From Iris pallida (taxonomy: Eukaryota > Streptophyta > Magnoliopsida > Asparagales > Iridaceae), in NCBI GenBank assembly GCA_029216955.1, contig JANAVB010003400.1:11931359-11995358 (forward strand): a stretch of 64,000 bases of DNA, in the 5' to 3' direction. Positions 9,531 to 21,946 of this stretch are shown here, piece by piece. The translations under genes were made by a program, and so were the position numbers. How positions within the stretch are numbered: the stretch's first letter is position 1; each line of letters opens with the position of its first letter. The notes beneath the pieces were generated by a model. That model made no database searches. It was not told where the DNA came from and saw only the letters and a list, made by a program, of their open reading frames with translations.

Positions 9531-9888
9531 TATCACGACCCACACCCGGTTTAGGGGCACGAGCACGAGGGTGCATCCAGCCTATGATATAGTGTCGGCA
9601 GTAGAATGCTGTATAGGTCATCTATAATATCTAACATCAACAATATAGAATATAAACTTGTAATCTCCGTACAGAGGAATATGTATAACATTTGAAATAT
9701 AACTCAATCACATGAATCTAAAGGAAGATAAGCACGATAATATAATAGAAGATAAAGATGAAATAGTATGAAATAGTAGCAGAGTCACAACCACACAAGT
9801 TTAGAAGTTAAGACATAGTACAATCCCAAAACAAAACTACAGACCCAATGTATCAATCTGGATACAAATCCAGTATAACCTAGCAAAA

Positions 9889-10004
9889 CTAAGTCACTAC
9901 TAGAGGTGGGTCCTCTACGAGCACCGGCTCCACAAGCAAGTCCTGATCAATATCACCATCTATCCCAAACCCGTAATAGGTTGTGCAATCGGCCTCTTAA
10001 TCCT
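9889..10004 (-). pseudogene. Short LTR reading frame, fourth copy
   Basis: It follows the acceptor-like CTTTTCAG on the - strand, in the same phase as the other copies. It has TAA as third codon, then continues EADCTTYYG and DIDQD to TAG at 9889-9891. Protein-level likeness (C-T-T-Y-Y-G) persists although the DNA is well diverged. Confidence 0.4.
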
Positions 10005-10299
10005 CTGAAAAGTAGTTATCCAGTCTGGATTGGAGCGAAGTACAGACGCCAACAGCAGTTCCATTAAATTAACAAATGCTATAAGAAACAGTTACAATGG
10101 AATACAAGATGGAATATCAAAAGTGGAAATAAGTAGTACGAGATAATCTGGTAATCATGTCATGGTGTGAGAAATATACAATAAAACTGGAATGTAAAGT
10201 GACACAGGCAAGCTGAGTATAATATAAGTATAAATAGTGCCTTAAGAAATTAAAGTATTATGTTATCGGCTTGGGTCCAGATCAGGTTGTTCCATTTAA

Positions 10300-10435
10300 C
10301 CGGCTATGCACAAGTACGAGTGTGGAGAATCAGGTCGGCCATAATGGAAAGCTATGCACAAGTAGTATAAGGTCAGGCTACACCCTACGTGTGACGAGGG
10401 TGAGCTATGCACAAGTAGTAAACAAGTGGGGTATT
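10300..10435. repeat. Three copies of GCTATGCACAAGTA
   Basis: The 14-mer recurs near 10303, 10351 and 10412 with about 50-60 bp spacing, in the region equivalent to the octamer-rich block of the related LTRs. Confidence 0.6.
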
Positions 10436-10734
10436 GATCACATAAACTCTAATAACTCCCCAATCCACCGAATAATATAATGGATCCAACCATGACACGT
10501 CATGACACGGAATTCAAAGAGTAGGGGGCCAGCCCACTCCCAAATCAGTGTCTATACAAGTACAAGAAACAATATCGAACAAGTACCAATATACTAGGTT
10601 AACCGGGAATATTATCTCATGACGGGATCCAACGTATAGTAGTATGTGTATCCTTGTGTCGAAAATCAACTAAAATACTACAACTGAATAGATATAAATT
10701 GTATCAAAGCAACAAAAACTATCAGAGAATGTAC

Positions 10735-10791
10735 TCGCCTCCGGTCCTGAGTAGTCAATATGAATCGAGGCTCAAAGTGGAGTCACAAGAC
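10735..10791 (-). other. Predicted leader mini-exon (57 nt), diverged LTR
   Basis: On the - strand the acceptor-like TATTTTAG precedes GTCTTGTGACTCC, and the donor GGCGA/GTACATTC follows. This is the most diverged copy that keeps both borders. Confidence 0.5.
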
Positions 10792-10793
10792 CT

Positions 10794-11183
<390 letters not shown>

Positions 11184-11378
11184 AAATGGTATATATATGT
11201 TAAATGGGGTTTAATAGTGTTAAACATGGTTTTCTAGTGTGTGATATGAAATCTAGGTCAAATCTAGGTCAAGTTTGACTTACAGTTGACTTTTGATCAA
11301 CTGGTCAACCCTGGTCTTACCCTAGCCAAATCTTGGTTAGGTTAACCCACATCAAGTCATTTCCTACCTATAATATGT

Positions 11379-11394
11379 TTTATATATATATATA

Positions 11395-11488
<94 letters not shown>

Positions 11489-11519
11489 AGAAAAAATATA
11501 TATATATATATATATATAT
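11379..11519. repeat. (TA)n microsatellite at the 5' end of the LINE
   Basis: Nearly pure TA with two TATATGATAG interruptions. It directly abuts the LINE 5' end and is matched by another TA tract (28005-28106) at the LINE 3' end. Confidence 0.95.
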
Positions 11520-11571
11520 GATAGATTCGATGCAAGCTCCCTAAAGCCCCCCATCCCGCTGCCATGGCCGC

Positions 11572-12366
11572 TTGACAGCTCCCGCAGCCCGCCCCCGGCG
11601 CCGGGGCCGCCTAGCTCTGGCGGACCAACGCCTCCCTCACCCCTACCTCCCCCGGCACCGTGCTAGTGGATCGCCCACTGCCCGCGGGCACGAGCCGGAG
11701 CGTGCGAACCTGGCCCCAGTTTGTACTCCCGCCCAACTGGCCTTGGTTGGCTTCTCTTCCGCCGGAGTAGCCCCGAAGCTCCGGTGGCCGCCCACGACCA
11801 CCGTCCAGGTCCCAGCCCTAATCGTCGCTGGAATCCCATCCCTCGGGCTGCTTCGAATTCCACGGCTGCTTCGAACTCCGCTCTCGGAGGAGCTCAGCCC
11901 CCCTCCCCCACCGGTCTCGTCCCTCTACTTCGGCAGCCCCCCGTCTCCGGCGGCGACGTACGGCCTCCTCCTTCCACCTGGCCTGAGGGGACACGTTGCC
12001 TTTGCAGCCTCGGACTCCGGGCCTTTTCCTCCCCCGATTCTTTCAAATTTGAAATATGCAAATTCGAATTTCCCGCTCGCCTCCTCCTCGGAGCCATATG
12101 CGCCCTACTCCTCCTCAGGAAGCCATGCGTCCACCCCGCGGAGAGGCAGCTATGCGCCCTCTTCCTCCGCACTGGGCTATGCGCCCACCCATCGTGTGGT
12201 GGATTATATGCCCAAGTCGCCTTCCAGCGATCATGCGCCACCCATTGCGGCCAGCCATGTGCCCCTGTCGAGGCTCGGCTGCCATGTGCCCCCTCCCTTA
12301 GCGGAAGGTTATGCTCCGGGCATGCGCCCTTCTTTTCAGGGGACCTCCCCCATCTCCTTTCTTTAG
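11572..12366 (+). CDS. Proline-rich open frame at the LINE 5' end
   Basis: A 264-codon open frame, rich in Pro, Ala and Ser, in the GC-rich 5' region. It starts shortly after the 5' end at a CCATGG-like ATG context (the first ATG in view is near 11562, just outside this frame). Its second half contains a nine-residue periodicity (Tyr/His-Ala-Pro). No known domain is recognised. It is out of frame with the DUF4283-like part; a frameshift could have separated the N-terminus of ORF1 from the rest, or this may be untranslated leader with biased composition. Confidence 0.35.
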   Translation: MTAPAARPRRRGRLALADQRLPHPYLPRHRASGSPTARGHEPERANLAPVCTPAQLALVGFSSAGVAPKLRWPPTTTVQVPALIVAGIPSLGLLRIPRLLRTPLSEELSPPPPPVSSLYFGSPPSPAATYGLLLPPGLRGHVAFAASDSGPFPPPILSNLKYANSNFPLASSSEPYAPYSSSGSHASTPRRGSYAPSSSALGYAPTHRVVDYMPKSPSSDHAPPIAASHVPLSRLGCHVPPPLAEGYAPGMRPSFQGTSPISFL

Positions 12367-12460
12367 CTGGCGGTTATGCGCTCGTGGGTCTCGTCCCGAG
12401 CGCATGCGCCCCAGCCACCGAGGGGACACATGCGCCTTAGTCCGTTGGACATGCGCCCGG
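12097..12460 (+). repeat. Degenerate 27-bp tandem repeat (ATGCGCC core)
   Basis: TATGCGCCC or CATGCGCC recurs near 12097, 12124, 12151, 12178, 12208, 12234, 12258, 12282, 12309, 12320 and again at about 12374-12450. The early spacing is 27 bp, nine codons, giving repeats such as SYAPSSSAL and GYAPTHRVV. Confidence 0.7.
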
Positions 12461-12579
12461 CCTCTTCGGTCACTCCGTAGCGTCCATCCTTGAGGGACCA
12501 GATTTACGTCGCCCGTAGCCCGGTGGTTCCCCCTCGGTTCGCGGTGCAGCATCTGCTCCCTCCCTCAACCTCTACCACT

Positions 12580-14050
12580 CCCCTACGGGGCAGCGTACCT
12601 CACCCCCTCCCGGCTGTAAATCGACGCCCTCCATTGCCCCCTCTTACGCAGAGATTATACGGCCGAATCGACTAGCGCAGTTGCCTCCCCTAGAGAAGGA
12701 GCCCAAACTACCAGAGATCGAGTTCCATATCCCATCCGAAGGACAAACCATCAGAGTGCCGTTCTCCTCCGACGAAATTTCTTCATTATCCTCTTTCTTT
12801 TCGAAGACCTTTATGCTGAAATTCCAGTCCAGATGCCCTAAACTGCCTTTAGCTAAAGAAGCCATCGCAGGCTGGGGTCTCTCATCTGCGTACAAAGTCA
12901 CACCATTGGACTCCAAGCACCTTCTCCTCCACCTCTCCTCTGATCCCGACTGCTCCTTGGTATGGGCAAAGGGCACCACCAACATCGGCTCCCTCAGCGT
13001 GAAGATCGCTAAATGGTCCTCCAGTTTCAACCCCAATGTTGACTCAAAGATTATCTCGACGTGGATCACCCTTCCGAACCTTCCCCTTGTCTGCTTCGCC
13101 CCCGCAGCATTCAAGAGAATTTCCAGTTCCTTCGGGACCCTGGTAGCCATCGCCGAAGAAACACGCAATCTTTCCAAAGGCAACTACGCTAAGATTTGCA
13201 TAGAGATTGACCTATCTTCCGACCCCCTGTTATTCCGCTCAAGCTAGGGGGACGGACACACCTCCAGACACTTGAGTACGACAACAGCATAAGCTTCTAT
13301 AAGCACTGTCAGATCAGAGGCCACCTCACAAAGCATTGCTTCAAGGCCCACCTGGAGCTCAAGAAGAAAGCACCACAAAAGACTCAATCTCCGAAGGCGA
13401 CACAACTCCCCCTCTCACGCCCTATCCTCCCCCTTCCCAATTCTCACTCTCACTTTACAGACAGCGACGGCTCCCCCAGCCCATGTACTCCCTCCACGTC
13501 GGATAATGGCAAGGCTCCAGACAAGTCCATAGACATCACCCTCCTCAACAGATTCGAGAGCCTCAACTCCTCTTCTGCGGTCGCTGCATAGGCGAACCTC
13601 CTCCTCGACAAGACCCCGCTCGCAGAAGGGGATAAGACCACCGAAGGACTATCCTTCGTCAATTCGGGCATCACAGGGGAGAATCGGTGGGTGCTGATTA
13701 TCCACCCTGCCCTAGTAGATTTACCTATCTCCTCCCTACCAGTCGAGGTCGTACAGTCATTAGGCCTAGAATATGAGGCCAGGATCCGACAAGCCCAGGA
13801 TGTCGGCTTCCTGAACACCAATAACCCCCTCAGCGCTCTGGCCGAGATCGTGACAGAACTCGCCTACCCACCGGAGGATGCCACAGGAACCACAGCTCCT
13901 AGTCACCGAGACTCGACGGCAGCCTCCTCCGCAGCAACCCAAAAAGCCCCCAAAATCCCCCAAAATAATAAGAAAAGAACAAGCTCAAGAGCCCTCGGCC
14001 ATGACAACCCAGTCAGCCACCAAGCTCCACTCTACCCCCAATCATAATCC
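12580..14050 (+). pseudogene. LINE ORF1: DUF4283-like domain and zinc knuckle (broken)
   Basis: ORF1 proteins of plant L1 elements bind element RNA. The best open part is 12660-13247 (YAEIIRPNRLAQ, then EIEFHIPSEGQTIRVPFS and a region ending CIEIDLSS), which matches DUF4283-type ORF1. The frame stops at 13245-13247, then homology resumes in another frame with a zinc knuckle at 13298-13339. The knuckle reads Y-x2-C-x4-H-x4-C, so the first Cys is Tyr. Downstream is a low-complexity Ser/Thr/Pro-rich tail to about 14047. No intact copy could be translated. Confidence 0.8.
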
Positions 14051-14055
14051 TCCAA

Positions 14056-17000
14056 ATGCTTAACATTCTAGCATGGAACGTCAGAGGGCTGATAAACCAA
14101 CCATGAGGAGATTAATCATCCTCAACAAAATCCACCGGATCGACATTGTAGTTATCATCAAACCCAAACTCCCCCAGAGAAAACTCAAATCCATCCAACT
14201 TCAGCTTGGGTTCCCGAACGCCATTGCTGGGTGTCACGACATCTGGATCATCTTCTCCGATGAATGCCTCTTTAGCACCGTCCTCGACTCCGAACAAACG
14301 CTCTCCTACTAGGTAGAACACCCCGCTCTCACTTCTCGATCCCTTATTTCCGTAGTTTACGGCAGCTGCGACTTCGTCGAGCGCAAGTAGCTCTGGAACA
14401 CCCTAATGGACACCCACAAATCCCTCAACAACCTCCCGTGGCTCTGCCTTGGGGATTTTAACACGATCTCGAGTACCGAGGAAAAATCAGGGGGACGCCC
14501 TCCCTACCAACCGGCCATGAACGACTTCAACTCCTTTATATTCCAGGCTCACTTGCCCCCCTTCCCTACTCCGGTAACACCTTTACCTGGTGTAACATGC
14601 AAGAAGGGGCTCGTCGCCAATGTTCCCGCCTGGACCGCGCTCTCGTCGACAACTGGTGGTCCGATATGAATCTTATCTCCAACCTCCCCCACCTTAACTC
14701 TACAGAATTCGACCACTCTCCTCTCCTTATTGAGGTCAGCAACAACTCCAACCTTATTAAAAAAACCCTTCAGATTCCTGGACTTCTGGAGACACCACCC
14801 TCAATTCCAGAACATCGTAGCATCCGCTTGGAATTCGTCGAACAACCCAGACCCCCTTATCAGAGTGGTCGCTAAAGTCAAGGCAACCAGGGGCACCCTT
14901 GATTCCTGGAGCAAACTCGTTTTTGGCAACATCTTCCAAGAGATTAAGGCAGCGGAAGACAATGTCACTCGTGCTGAGATTAGGTTCGCTGCGGATAGTT
15001 CTACAGAGGCCTGCGCCATGCTCAACCTCACCAAGGCTATCCTCAAATCCCGTCTGAAAGTGGAGACAAAATTTTGGAAGCAGAATGCCAGGCTGACCTG
15101 GGACATCGAGGGCGACCGAAACTCGCTTTCTTCCACGCCTGCGTCAGGGGCCGCAGGCATCAACTCAACCTTCATCAAATCTCCGACGATAACGGCACCT
15201 TACTCAAAGATCAGCGGGAGTATCTAGGCGGCTGCCTCCAACTTCTGCTCCAAATTATTCACCAAAGATGTCGTCGCCAAGGATGAGGTTTTTCTGGCTA
15301 AGGTCCCTCTCTTAATCGACGAGCAGGATAATGAGCAGCTACTAAATCCTCCATTCACGGAAGAAGTTAAGTCCGCGGTCTGGGCCCTTGACGAACACAG
15401 CGCTCCCGGTCCTGACGGATTCTCTGGGGTTTTCTTCCGATCCTGTTGGGATATCATTGAGACAGACGTGATCGAAGCCGTAACTGCTTTCTTTCAAGGC
15501 GCTTGCTATCCAAAATCCTTATCGCGAGCCAACGTCATCTTAATCCCCAAAAAAGACAACCCGGAGACCTTCAAAGATTTTAGGCCGATCAGCTTATGCA
15601 TCTTCGCCAATAAAATTATTTCCAAGATCATCGCCACCCGCACGTCCCATATCCTCCCCAAGATTATCTTCGAGGAGCAAAGCGGCTTTGCCCCAGGGTG
15701 GAACATCATAGACAACATCCTTCTCGCCCAGGAATGATCATATGTATGAAATTCCCATCCAGGGGGTAGCGCAGCCATCAAGGTCGATATGGAGAAGGCC
15801 TACGATCGCCTGGACTGGCAATTCATGATTAGGTTCTCAGGGCCTTCGAGTTCTTCGAAACCTGGATAGACATCATCTTCAGATCCATAAGCAACTCATG
15901 GTTCTCCACTGTCATCAATGGGCAAGCGGACGGCTTCTTCAAATCTAGCCGAGGTATTCATCAAGGAGACCCTCTATCCTCTACCTTCTTTATCATTGCC
16001 GCCGAAGCCCTCAGCAAAACATGAACAACATGGCCAACATTCCCAGATTCTACCACCTTTATTCTACCGCCGGCTGTCCTTTATTCATTCAACTGGCCTA
16101 CACCGACGACATCCTCATCTTCTCCTCCGGTAAAGTCGGATCAGTGGAGGTGGTCACTAGCATCCTTGAGAAATACACCAGATGTTCCGGACAATGGATC
16201 AACCGCGACAAAGTGTCATCTATACCCACCACAAAGCCAACAGGAGCCACTCGGCCACTCTAACCCATCTCATCTCCTTCTCTACCGTATACCTACCATT
16301 CACCTACCTAGGCTGCCCTCTAGTCTACGGCAGATCTAATTCGGGCATCTTCGACGGGCTTGTTAACAAGGCGAGGAAGAAGATCGAGGAATGGCATAAC
16401 GTGACCCTCTCTCGAGGCGAAAAGATGATCCTCATCAAGCATGTTCTATCCTCCATCCCAATCTATACCCTGGCTGTTTGCTCCCCCCTTCGAAGGTTCT
16501 ATCCTCCTTAGAGGCCCTCTTCACCAATTTCTTCTGGGGTCATCTTGATGGTAAGGATAAGCACCACTGGCCAGCTTGGACACGATGGCCAAACCTACGG
16601 ATGAAGGGGATCTCGGTTTCATCAAATTATCGCACATCGTGGATGCCTGCTCTATAAAATTATGGTAGAAGCTGAGATCGCATAACTCTATCTAGATGCG
16701 ATTCATGAAGCTAGATACTTCCAACATTCTCACCCAGCGACGGTTGTTGCCAACAATCGTTCCTCCTGATCCTGGTGCCGTATTCTTCATGGTCGTCACC
16801 TAGCTGAACCCCTTATCCGCATGCAGCTTGGCAAAAATAACTCGTCGTCTTGCCACGAACGGTAGATCGGTAACGCGGTCTGCCAACTATCTCCGAACGC
16901 CCACCCTTACTGCAAGATTCGTGATCTTTGGGACCCCGTATTGGGTTGGAGATGGAAGCGGATCAGAAAGTGGATAGGGCCGGAGGCGACGACCGAGCTA

Positions 17001-17097
17001 GCCGCCACGGATGTACAGATCAATGATATCCCGAACGTATTGATTTGGGCCCCCACAGTCGGAGGTTCGTTCACGATGGCCTCTGCTAGGCACGAGG
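14056..17097 (+). pseudogene. LINE ORF2: endonuclease and reverse transcriptase (broken, 5' part)
   Basis: ORF2 would nick target DNA and copy LINE RNA from the nick. It starts ATG at 14056 with ILAWNVRGL, the N-terminus of apurinic-type endonucleases, then stops after 16 codons and goes on in other frames. The second catalytic site reads VIIKPKL where ETK/EPK is usual, so the Glu seems lost. GDFNTI (14450-14465), SRLDRAL and DHSPL follow. Reverse transcriptase motifs are FKDFRPISL (about 15570), VDMEKAYDRLDW (15783 on), RGIHQGDP (about 15950) and the active site YTDD at 16099-16110, then YLGCPL (about 16300). At least six frame changes or stops are visible. The gene is cut at 17098 by LARD-1. 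Confidence 0.88.
17093..17097. repeat. Target site duplication CGAGG (left), LARD-1
   Basis: CGAGG precedes the LARD-1 start TGTCACGACC; the second copy follows its end TGTCACA at 27376-27380. Removing LARD-1 and one copy rejoins the LINE ORF2. Confidence 0.92.
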
Positions 17098-17382
17098 TGT
17101 CACGACCCGTACCCTAGGGTAAGGGCACGAGAGCGTAACAATGCCCAGCCTACGCCGCAGTGTTGGCGGTAGAACGCTGTTCTAGGTCATGAACTATAAC
17201 TAACATAATATGAATACTCTCCATAAGGAGGCCAACACAGAGGTACAACTCATTCACAATCTAGAGATAGAATATGGCACAATAAAATAGATCAGAGAAT
17301 CCTCAACTGAGGTACAGCAGAATGAAATAACAAAGTCCCAATCATCTCTAAAATATACAACTCTGGAAGATAAAGGCAATAG

Positions 17383-17528
17383 CTAAACATGAAAAGAAGA
17401 ACAGTCTAAGCTATCTACACTATACAAGGTATCATCCTGAGCAGCTGCCTGAACCTCCCAGGGGTCCAGGTCGCGAGTGTCAACTAAGCAAGCTCCAAGT
17501 AAGGGGGTGCAGGGTTCCTCATTATCCT
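17383..17528 (-). CDS. Conserved short LTR reading frame, LARD-1 copy
   Basis: It opens two nucleotides after the acceptor-like TTTTACAG and runs 47 codons to TAG at 17383-17385, with no internal stop. The peptide contains EDNEEPCTPLLG and DTRDLDPWE, alignable with the chromovirus 1 and LARD-2 peptides. The partner LTR has the same frame from 23363 but an extra G in its GACCTGG-GGGG region shifts it. No ATG is present in this exon; function unknown. Confidence 0.4.
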
Positions 17529-18150
17529 CTGTAAAATTTTTAACAGGTCTAGTCAGGACAGGAACGAGTACAACTCATCAAGAAATTCCAAGTAAATGAC
17601 AGAGAACTATAAAGCAGTTATAGACAGTTTTATTGATGAATATGGCAGTTTATATACATGTGATGGTATGGAGAACAGATAAGATACAAGGAAAGTAAGA
17701 ACTAAAACAAGAGAAGAATGATGGCAATGAAGACTGTAAAATAAATCTAGCTGAACTAAAGTAACATAATAAGTCCAGAATGTAACTGTAAACAAGTGCA
17801 AAACCTAAGTAAATCCAGACAACATGAATCTGATACCAGGTGGTTCCAGTACAAGATGAGTCCGATATAAGGTGAGTCCAGTTGGTGATCAAAGGTTCCA
17901 GGGTGAGTCCAGCCTATACTCTAACAGTGTGTTTTAAAATATCGGGATCGACATGTGAACGGCTGTAGGTAATACGGCATACCGCACACTCGGCCAAGTG
18001 TGGGATGGCTATCGTTCCAGTATAATTCTAAGGGAGTGGTTCCAGTATTTGGGTATGGTCACATGCCTATTCCAATATTTCCCCGCCCAAAAAGTACAAG
18101 TGAATCCATAATCCGACACAAAAATGTATAAGTCCAGCCAGTATACGAAT

Positions 18151-18234
18151 GGTTCCAATAAATGATTCCAGGGTGGTTCCAGTAGATGATTCCAGTAGGT
18201 GGTTCCAGTAGGTGGTTCCAGTAGGTGGTTCCAG
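18151..18234. repeat. GGTTCCAGTAGGT minisatellite (LARD-1 LTR)
   Basis: About six units near 15 bp of the type GGTTCCAGTAGGT. The partner copy is at 23986-24080, with small length differences. Confidence 0.85.
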
Positions 18235-18380
18235 AATAGAGGCCAGACTTAATAAGTGAGTGTCGCATGAAATGGATCCAGTAATATCAAATCGTGTTTG
18301 TAATACAGAATCAAATAGAACTAGCTACAACTGAAGTATAGTAAACGACAAGTAAATGGAAGAACTATCAGAGAATGTAC

Positions 18381-18441
18381 TTGCCTGCTACTCTGAAAAG
18401 AGTAGTATAATATCAGATGTCTGCACCAGAGTCACAATGTC
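18381..18441 (-). other. Predicted leader mini-exon (61 nt), LARD-1 3' LTR
   Basis: On the - strand it runs from acceptor-like CTGTTTAG/GACATTG to donor-like AGGCA/AGTACATT. Here the donor has A where other copies have G just before GT; the partner LTR keeps GGCGA/GTACATT. Confidence 0.5.
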
Positions 18442-19017
18442 CTAAACAGAGAAATATGGGTTATAATATGTTTAAAATAAGGTAAATGAAGTTTATAATG
18501 CAATCTACATGATTCTAAGCCAATCTAGGTCAAGTCAACTATTGGTCAATACTCTAGTCAACTTGGTCAATTAGTTAAATCTTGGTCAAACCTAGAAGTC
18601 AAACTAGGTCAACCAAGTCAAACCTAAGTCAAACTAGTCTATACTAGTCTAACTAGTCCATTCTAGGTCTAATAAGACTAACAAGTCTAATCTAGACTCT
18701 ACACTGACACACAGGCACGACCATAGGCCATAGGCTAAGAGACTAGGCCATAGGCTAAACCAAGTCTAAACCAACCTATGACACACCTACACAAGGCTAT
18801 ACTATATCTAAAATAATACATAATTACAATATTAATATAATCTAAAATAAGAATTTATAACATATAGGTTATCTATATGAAAACCACACCTACATATCTA
18901 TTAATATATGATATGGTACACACAAGGGCATATAGGTACCCTTAATATCACACATATAAAATATCACATATATATATATGAAAAGTGAGAGGGGGACACA
19001 TGACTATGTGTCCAAGT
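18442..19017. other. LTR body with GTCAA/TAGTC-rich stretch, no gene
   Basis: Contains many short AGGTCAA, CTAGTC and GTCAACT repeats (18500-18690) and AGGCCATAGGCTAA repeats (18720-18760). No coding potential. The same stretch is at 24290-24860 in the partner LTR. Confidence 0.6.
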
Positions 19018-19160
19018 GTATGTGTGTGTGTGTTTCATGAGAATAGGCATGTGTGTGTTAGAGTGAAGTGAGGCAATTACATAAGTGTGTGTGTAGAGGG
19101 TGTGTGGATGTGTGATAGGATAGTGAGGCATGTTACATAGGTGTGTGTGTGTAGAGGGAA
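19018..19160. repeat. (GT)n-rich microsatellite region
   Basis: Repeated TGTGTGTGTG tracts with short spacers. The equivalent in the partner LTR is 24862-24990, and CA-rich tracts stand at the matching place in LARD-2 (39470-39710). Confidence 0.85.
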
Positions 19161-19694
19161 CACAGTGAAGTGAGGGTGTCTAATGCCATGGGTGTGTGAC
19201 TAGAGGACAGTGAGCAACAGTGATATTAAGAGTGTAAAAAAAATAGTGAGATAATAAGTGTAGATAAACTCAGATATCACCCACCCCAAAACAGTTCAAA
19301 ACCAATTTAAACTTAGTTCAACTGAACCCAAAAATCAGCTCACAGCAATCAGATTTAAACCCAACTTCATATCCAGTTTTGCATGAACAACCCCCCCTCA
19401 ATCTCAGTTAAAATAGTTTGAACCCTCCCCCTTCAAATCAGTTTCAGAAAATAGGAATCAAACATCAGTTAACAGTCCAACTCAGTTTAAAACCATATCC
19501 CAATTCAGTTAAAACAGTCCAAACAGGTCCCTAATCTCAGTTAACAGTGTATAATAGGTTAAAAAGATTGACAAAACTCAAATATGAAATCTGGACTGAA
19601 ATAGTAAATTAGGCTGATACTAAGTTTCAGAAAAAAAATAGGGAATTGGGAATTTGAACAATAAATTTGAATTTAAAACTTAATACAGAGGTTG

Positions 19695-20230
19695 GTAAAG
19701 TTAAAACATAATGTGCTCGTGCTATGTGATGTGTTTGTGTCCACAAAAGTGGACACAAACGTGTCCATTCAATAAAAACCAAAACAGAAAAAACTGTGCA
19801 AAAACAGTCCACGCCTCGTGCACGTGTTCACGTCGTTCGTGTGCACGACACGACACGACACAACCCACGTGGTTGTGTCCCAGGGTTGTCCTAGTGTAGG
19901 GCTAGGGTTAGGACACCCTGCCACGTGTCCACGCGCATGTGCAAGACACGGGACACGCGTGTCAGTGCATGTTTTCAGCAGAAAGCTGCACAGTGCGAGA
20001 ACGGTGCACACGTTCGTGCATGTCCGACACGACACGTGGGGCCCTAAAACTTGGGGAGCCCCGTGTCAGTGTCGGCCCCTAGCTTTACGTCGAGTCTCAC
20101 GTGTCAAAGTGGCGTGTCCTAGGCACTGTGTCCCCCGAAGTGCAGGGCATGCACAGTGCCCGTGCACGGGCGTGCGCGACCGCGTGTTCGCGTACCCGAC
20201 ACGACTCGACACGACACTAAGACACCACAA
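19695..20230. repeat. GACACG/CGTGTC-rich array, LARD-1 3' LTR
   Basis: Dense GACACG, CACGTG and CGTGTC motifs, including CGACACGACACGACAC near 19850. CACGTG cores (G-box type) occur several times. Partner array: 25765-26285. Confidence 0.7.
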
Positions 20231-20466
20231 AAACTCCAAAAATGTGTAAGCGAGGCCAAACCCTAATTTTCTATTCAAACACAATCCAAAAATTCACACG
20301 AAATGCCCATTGAGGCATTTCAACAAACACATCAAACATGACACTGATACGTGTCCAGTTATGACACGAAATGGACACAACTTTTTGGGGATTCCTATTC
20401 CTACAGTTAGGTTAGGTCTAGGGCTCCCTAATGATGCAAAAATTTTAGGATTCTAAGGTGTGGAAA

Positions 20467-20476
20467 TGAATTTACC
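20467..20476 (-). promoter_or_regulatory. Predicted leader exon 1 donor, LARD-1 3' LTR
   Basis: On the - strand CTCATAG/GTAAATTC. It lies 259 nt after the TATA start, exactly as in the partner LTR (26537). Confidence 0.5.
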
Positions 20477-20727
20477 TATGAGTGTCAAAAGCCTAAAAAA
20501 GCTCCACAAGGAGGTGCTCCTCTTGATGGCCAAACTCTACCAATGTGCTCCAAATCTGAGAATACTTGATACCAACAGCAATTAGATAGAGATTAGAACC
20601 TATTGCAATTGATTTGAAGGAAAATGGAGTTGAAATGGATTTTCTATGATTTTAGAAAGATGGAGACTCACCTCTTCCAAAACTTGCACAAATCCCAATG
20701 GAGGCTAGCCCTAAATTCTAGGAGGGG

Positions 20728-20735
20728 ATTAAATA
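20728..20735 (-). promoter_or_regulatory. Predicted TATA box, LARD-1 3' LTR
   Basis: On the - strand CCCCCTATTTAATCC. The C-run before TATTTAAT is shared with LARD-2. Confidence 0.55.
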
Positions 20736-21314
20736 GGGGGAAAGGATCAATAGTGGCTGCCATGGGCTGATTAGAATTAGGGTTAGCTACATGGTGTGGG
20801 CCTATGGGCTTTAAGTCTCAAGTCATTAGTCATGACTTATGAAGTCATAAGCCATTTTAGCCTAATCAACTCCAAAACTCTCCAAACAAGTTCTAATGAC
20901 TTAAACCTCACTAAATTAGGTCAAACCAAGTTTACTTAACCTAACCAAGTGGTCTTAACCTAGGTTAGTCACTAGGTTAGTCTACCAAGGTCATTGCTAG
21001 TCAAGTCAACCTAGTCAACCCTCATTCAAACAATTCCAAAATAATTTCTAAAAATTCCCATAAATTCAAATAAATTATAATAAATCCAAATAATCCTAAA
21101 AATGTCAAAAATATCCTAATCACATGGCTAGGCTCTAGGGTAGGCAGTCTCTACTGTTCACTAGCAAAACACCAAAAATCACAAGTCATGAATTTAAATA
21201 GTTTAAAAATAATTAAAAATCACTAAAAATCATAATATGAAATAGATATCCTTAAATAATAATTATAATTACAAAATTTCAAAATTACCCTCTTCTGGAA
21301 AACTGGGTGTTACA

Positions 21315-21330
21315 ATCCTACCCACCTTAT
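21315..21330 (-). promoter_or_regulatory. Polypurine tract, LARD-1
   Basis: On the - strand ATAAGGTGGGTAGGAT directly precedes the 3' LTR, itself preceded by CGAGGACGAAATTTTT. LARD-3 has the same string at 59974-59988. Confidence 0.8.
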
Positions 21331-21946
21331 AAAAATTTCGTCCTCGAAATTGAGATGATCGCCCCCCTTCTAGGTCAACATAGTCAAGGGTCAATTACTA
21401 GACAATTTTTTTAACATCCTAGTACTTGGTCCTCAGCTGGTCAACTTCTTAGGATTTACCTATGCTAGCTACCTAGTGTTGGCAACTAGAGATTAGCAAA
21501 AGAATCTCGATAATAGGCTTGCTCTAACTTCCCAATCCTATCTGGTTACCCATAACTAAATACCTACAAGCTAAGCACACCAATCACAAATACCACATAT
21601 ACATAAGCTTAAGAACCACAATCCATCACATATACCTAAGTATCTCACCTGTAATCTATATGTATATAGGCCTCTCAGTCTTAGGTGAACTACAACTATA
21701 CTCAAGGACGGGCTCTGGTCACTGGGTGCCTCACTGGAAGGATAGAGGAAACAAAAAATAATCATCAAGGTTGTATGGCATACTAACATCCTGTATGTAT
21801 AAACTGCTTGGTATTATAGATAACAGGAGAATTATCAGCAATGGGTTACTATTCTAGTACCAATGCTAACTATCACCTCTAGGGTACAGACACTCTACAA
21901 GTCACCATATCATTATACTATGAAGGAACCACCTACTCAAAATACA
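21331..21946. other. LARD-1 interior, 3' part, no gene
   Basis: Non-coding. On the - strand the part from 21946 to about 21640 aligns by eye with LARD-2 42360-42640, including the AGTGAGG...CCCGTCCTTGAGTATAGTTGTAG stretch (broken here for length) and CTAAGACTGAGAGG. No open frame is kept between copies. Confidence 0.6.

Larger units (their letters stand above)
17098..21314 (-). repeat. LARD-1 3' LTR (4217 bp)
   Basis: Read on the - strand it starts TGTAACACCCAG and ends GGTACGGGTCGTGACA. Order on the - strand: TATA (20735), leader donor (20476), GACACG array, GT/CA repeats, mini-exon, minisatellite, short ORF, terminal block. Relative to its partner it lacks about 215 bp (see 25392-25606). 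Confidence 0.92.

Noticed and set aside
12644..13183. A 179-codon - strand frame opposite LINE ORF1
   Set aside because: It is the shadow of the DUF4283-like ORF1, which explains the sequence on the + strand.
16300..17097. An independent host gene around the YLGCPL motif
   Set aside because: It is the C-terminal part of LINE reverse transcriptase and continues after LARD-1.
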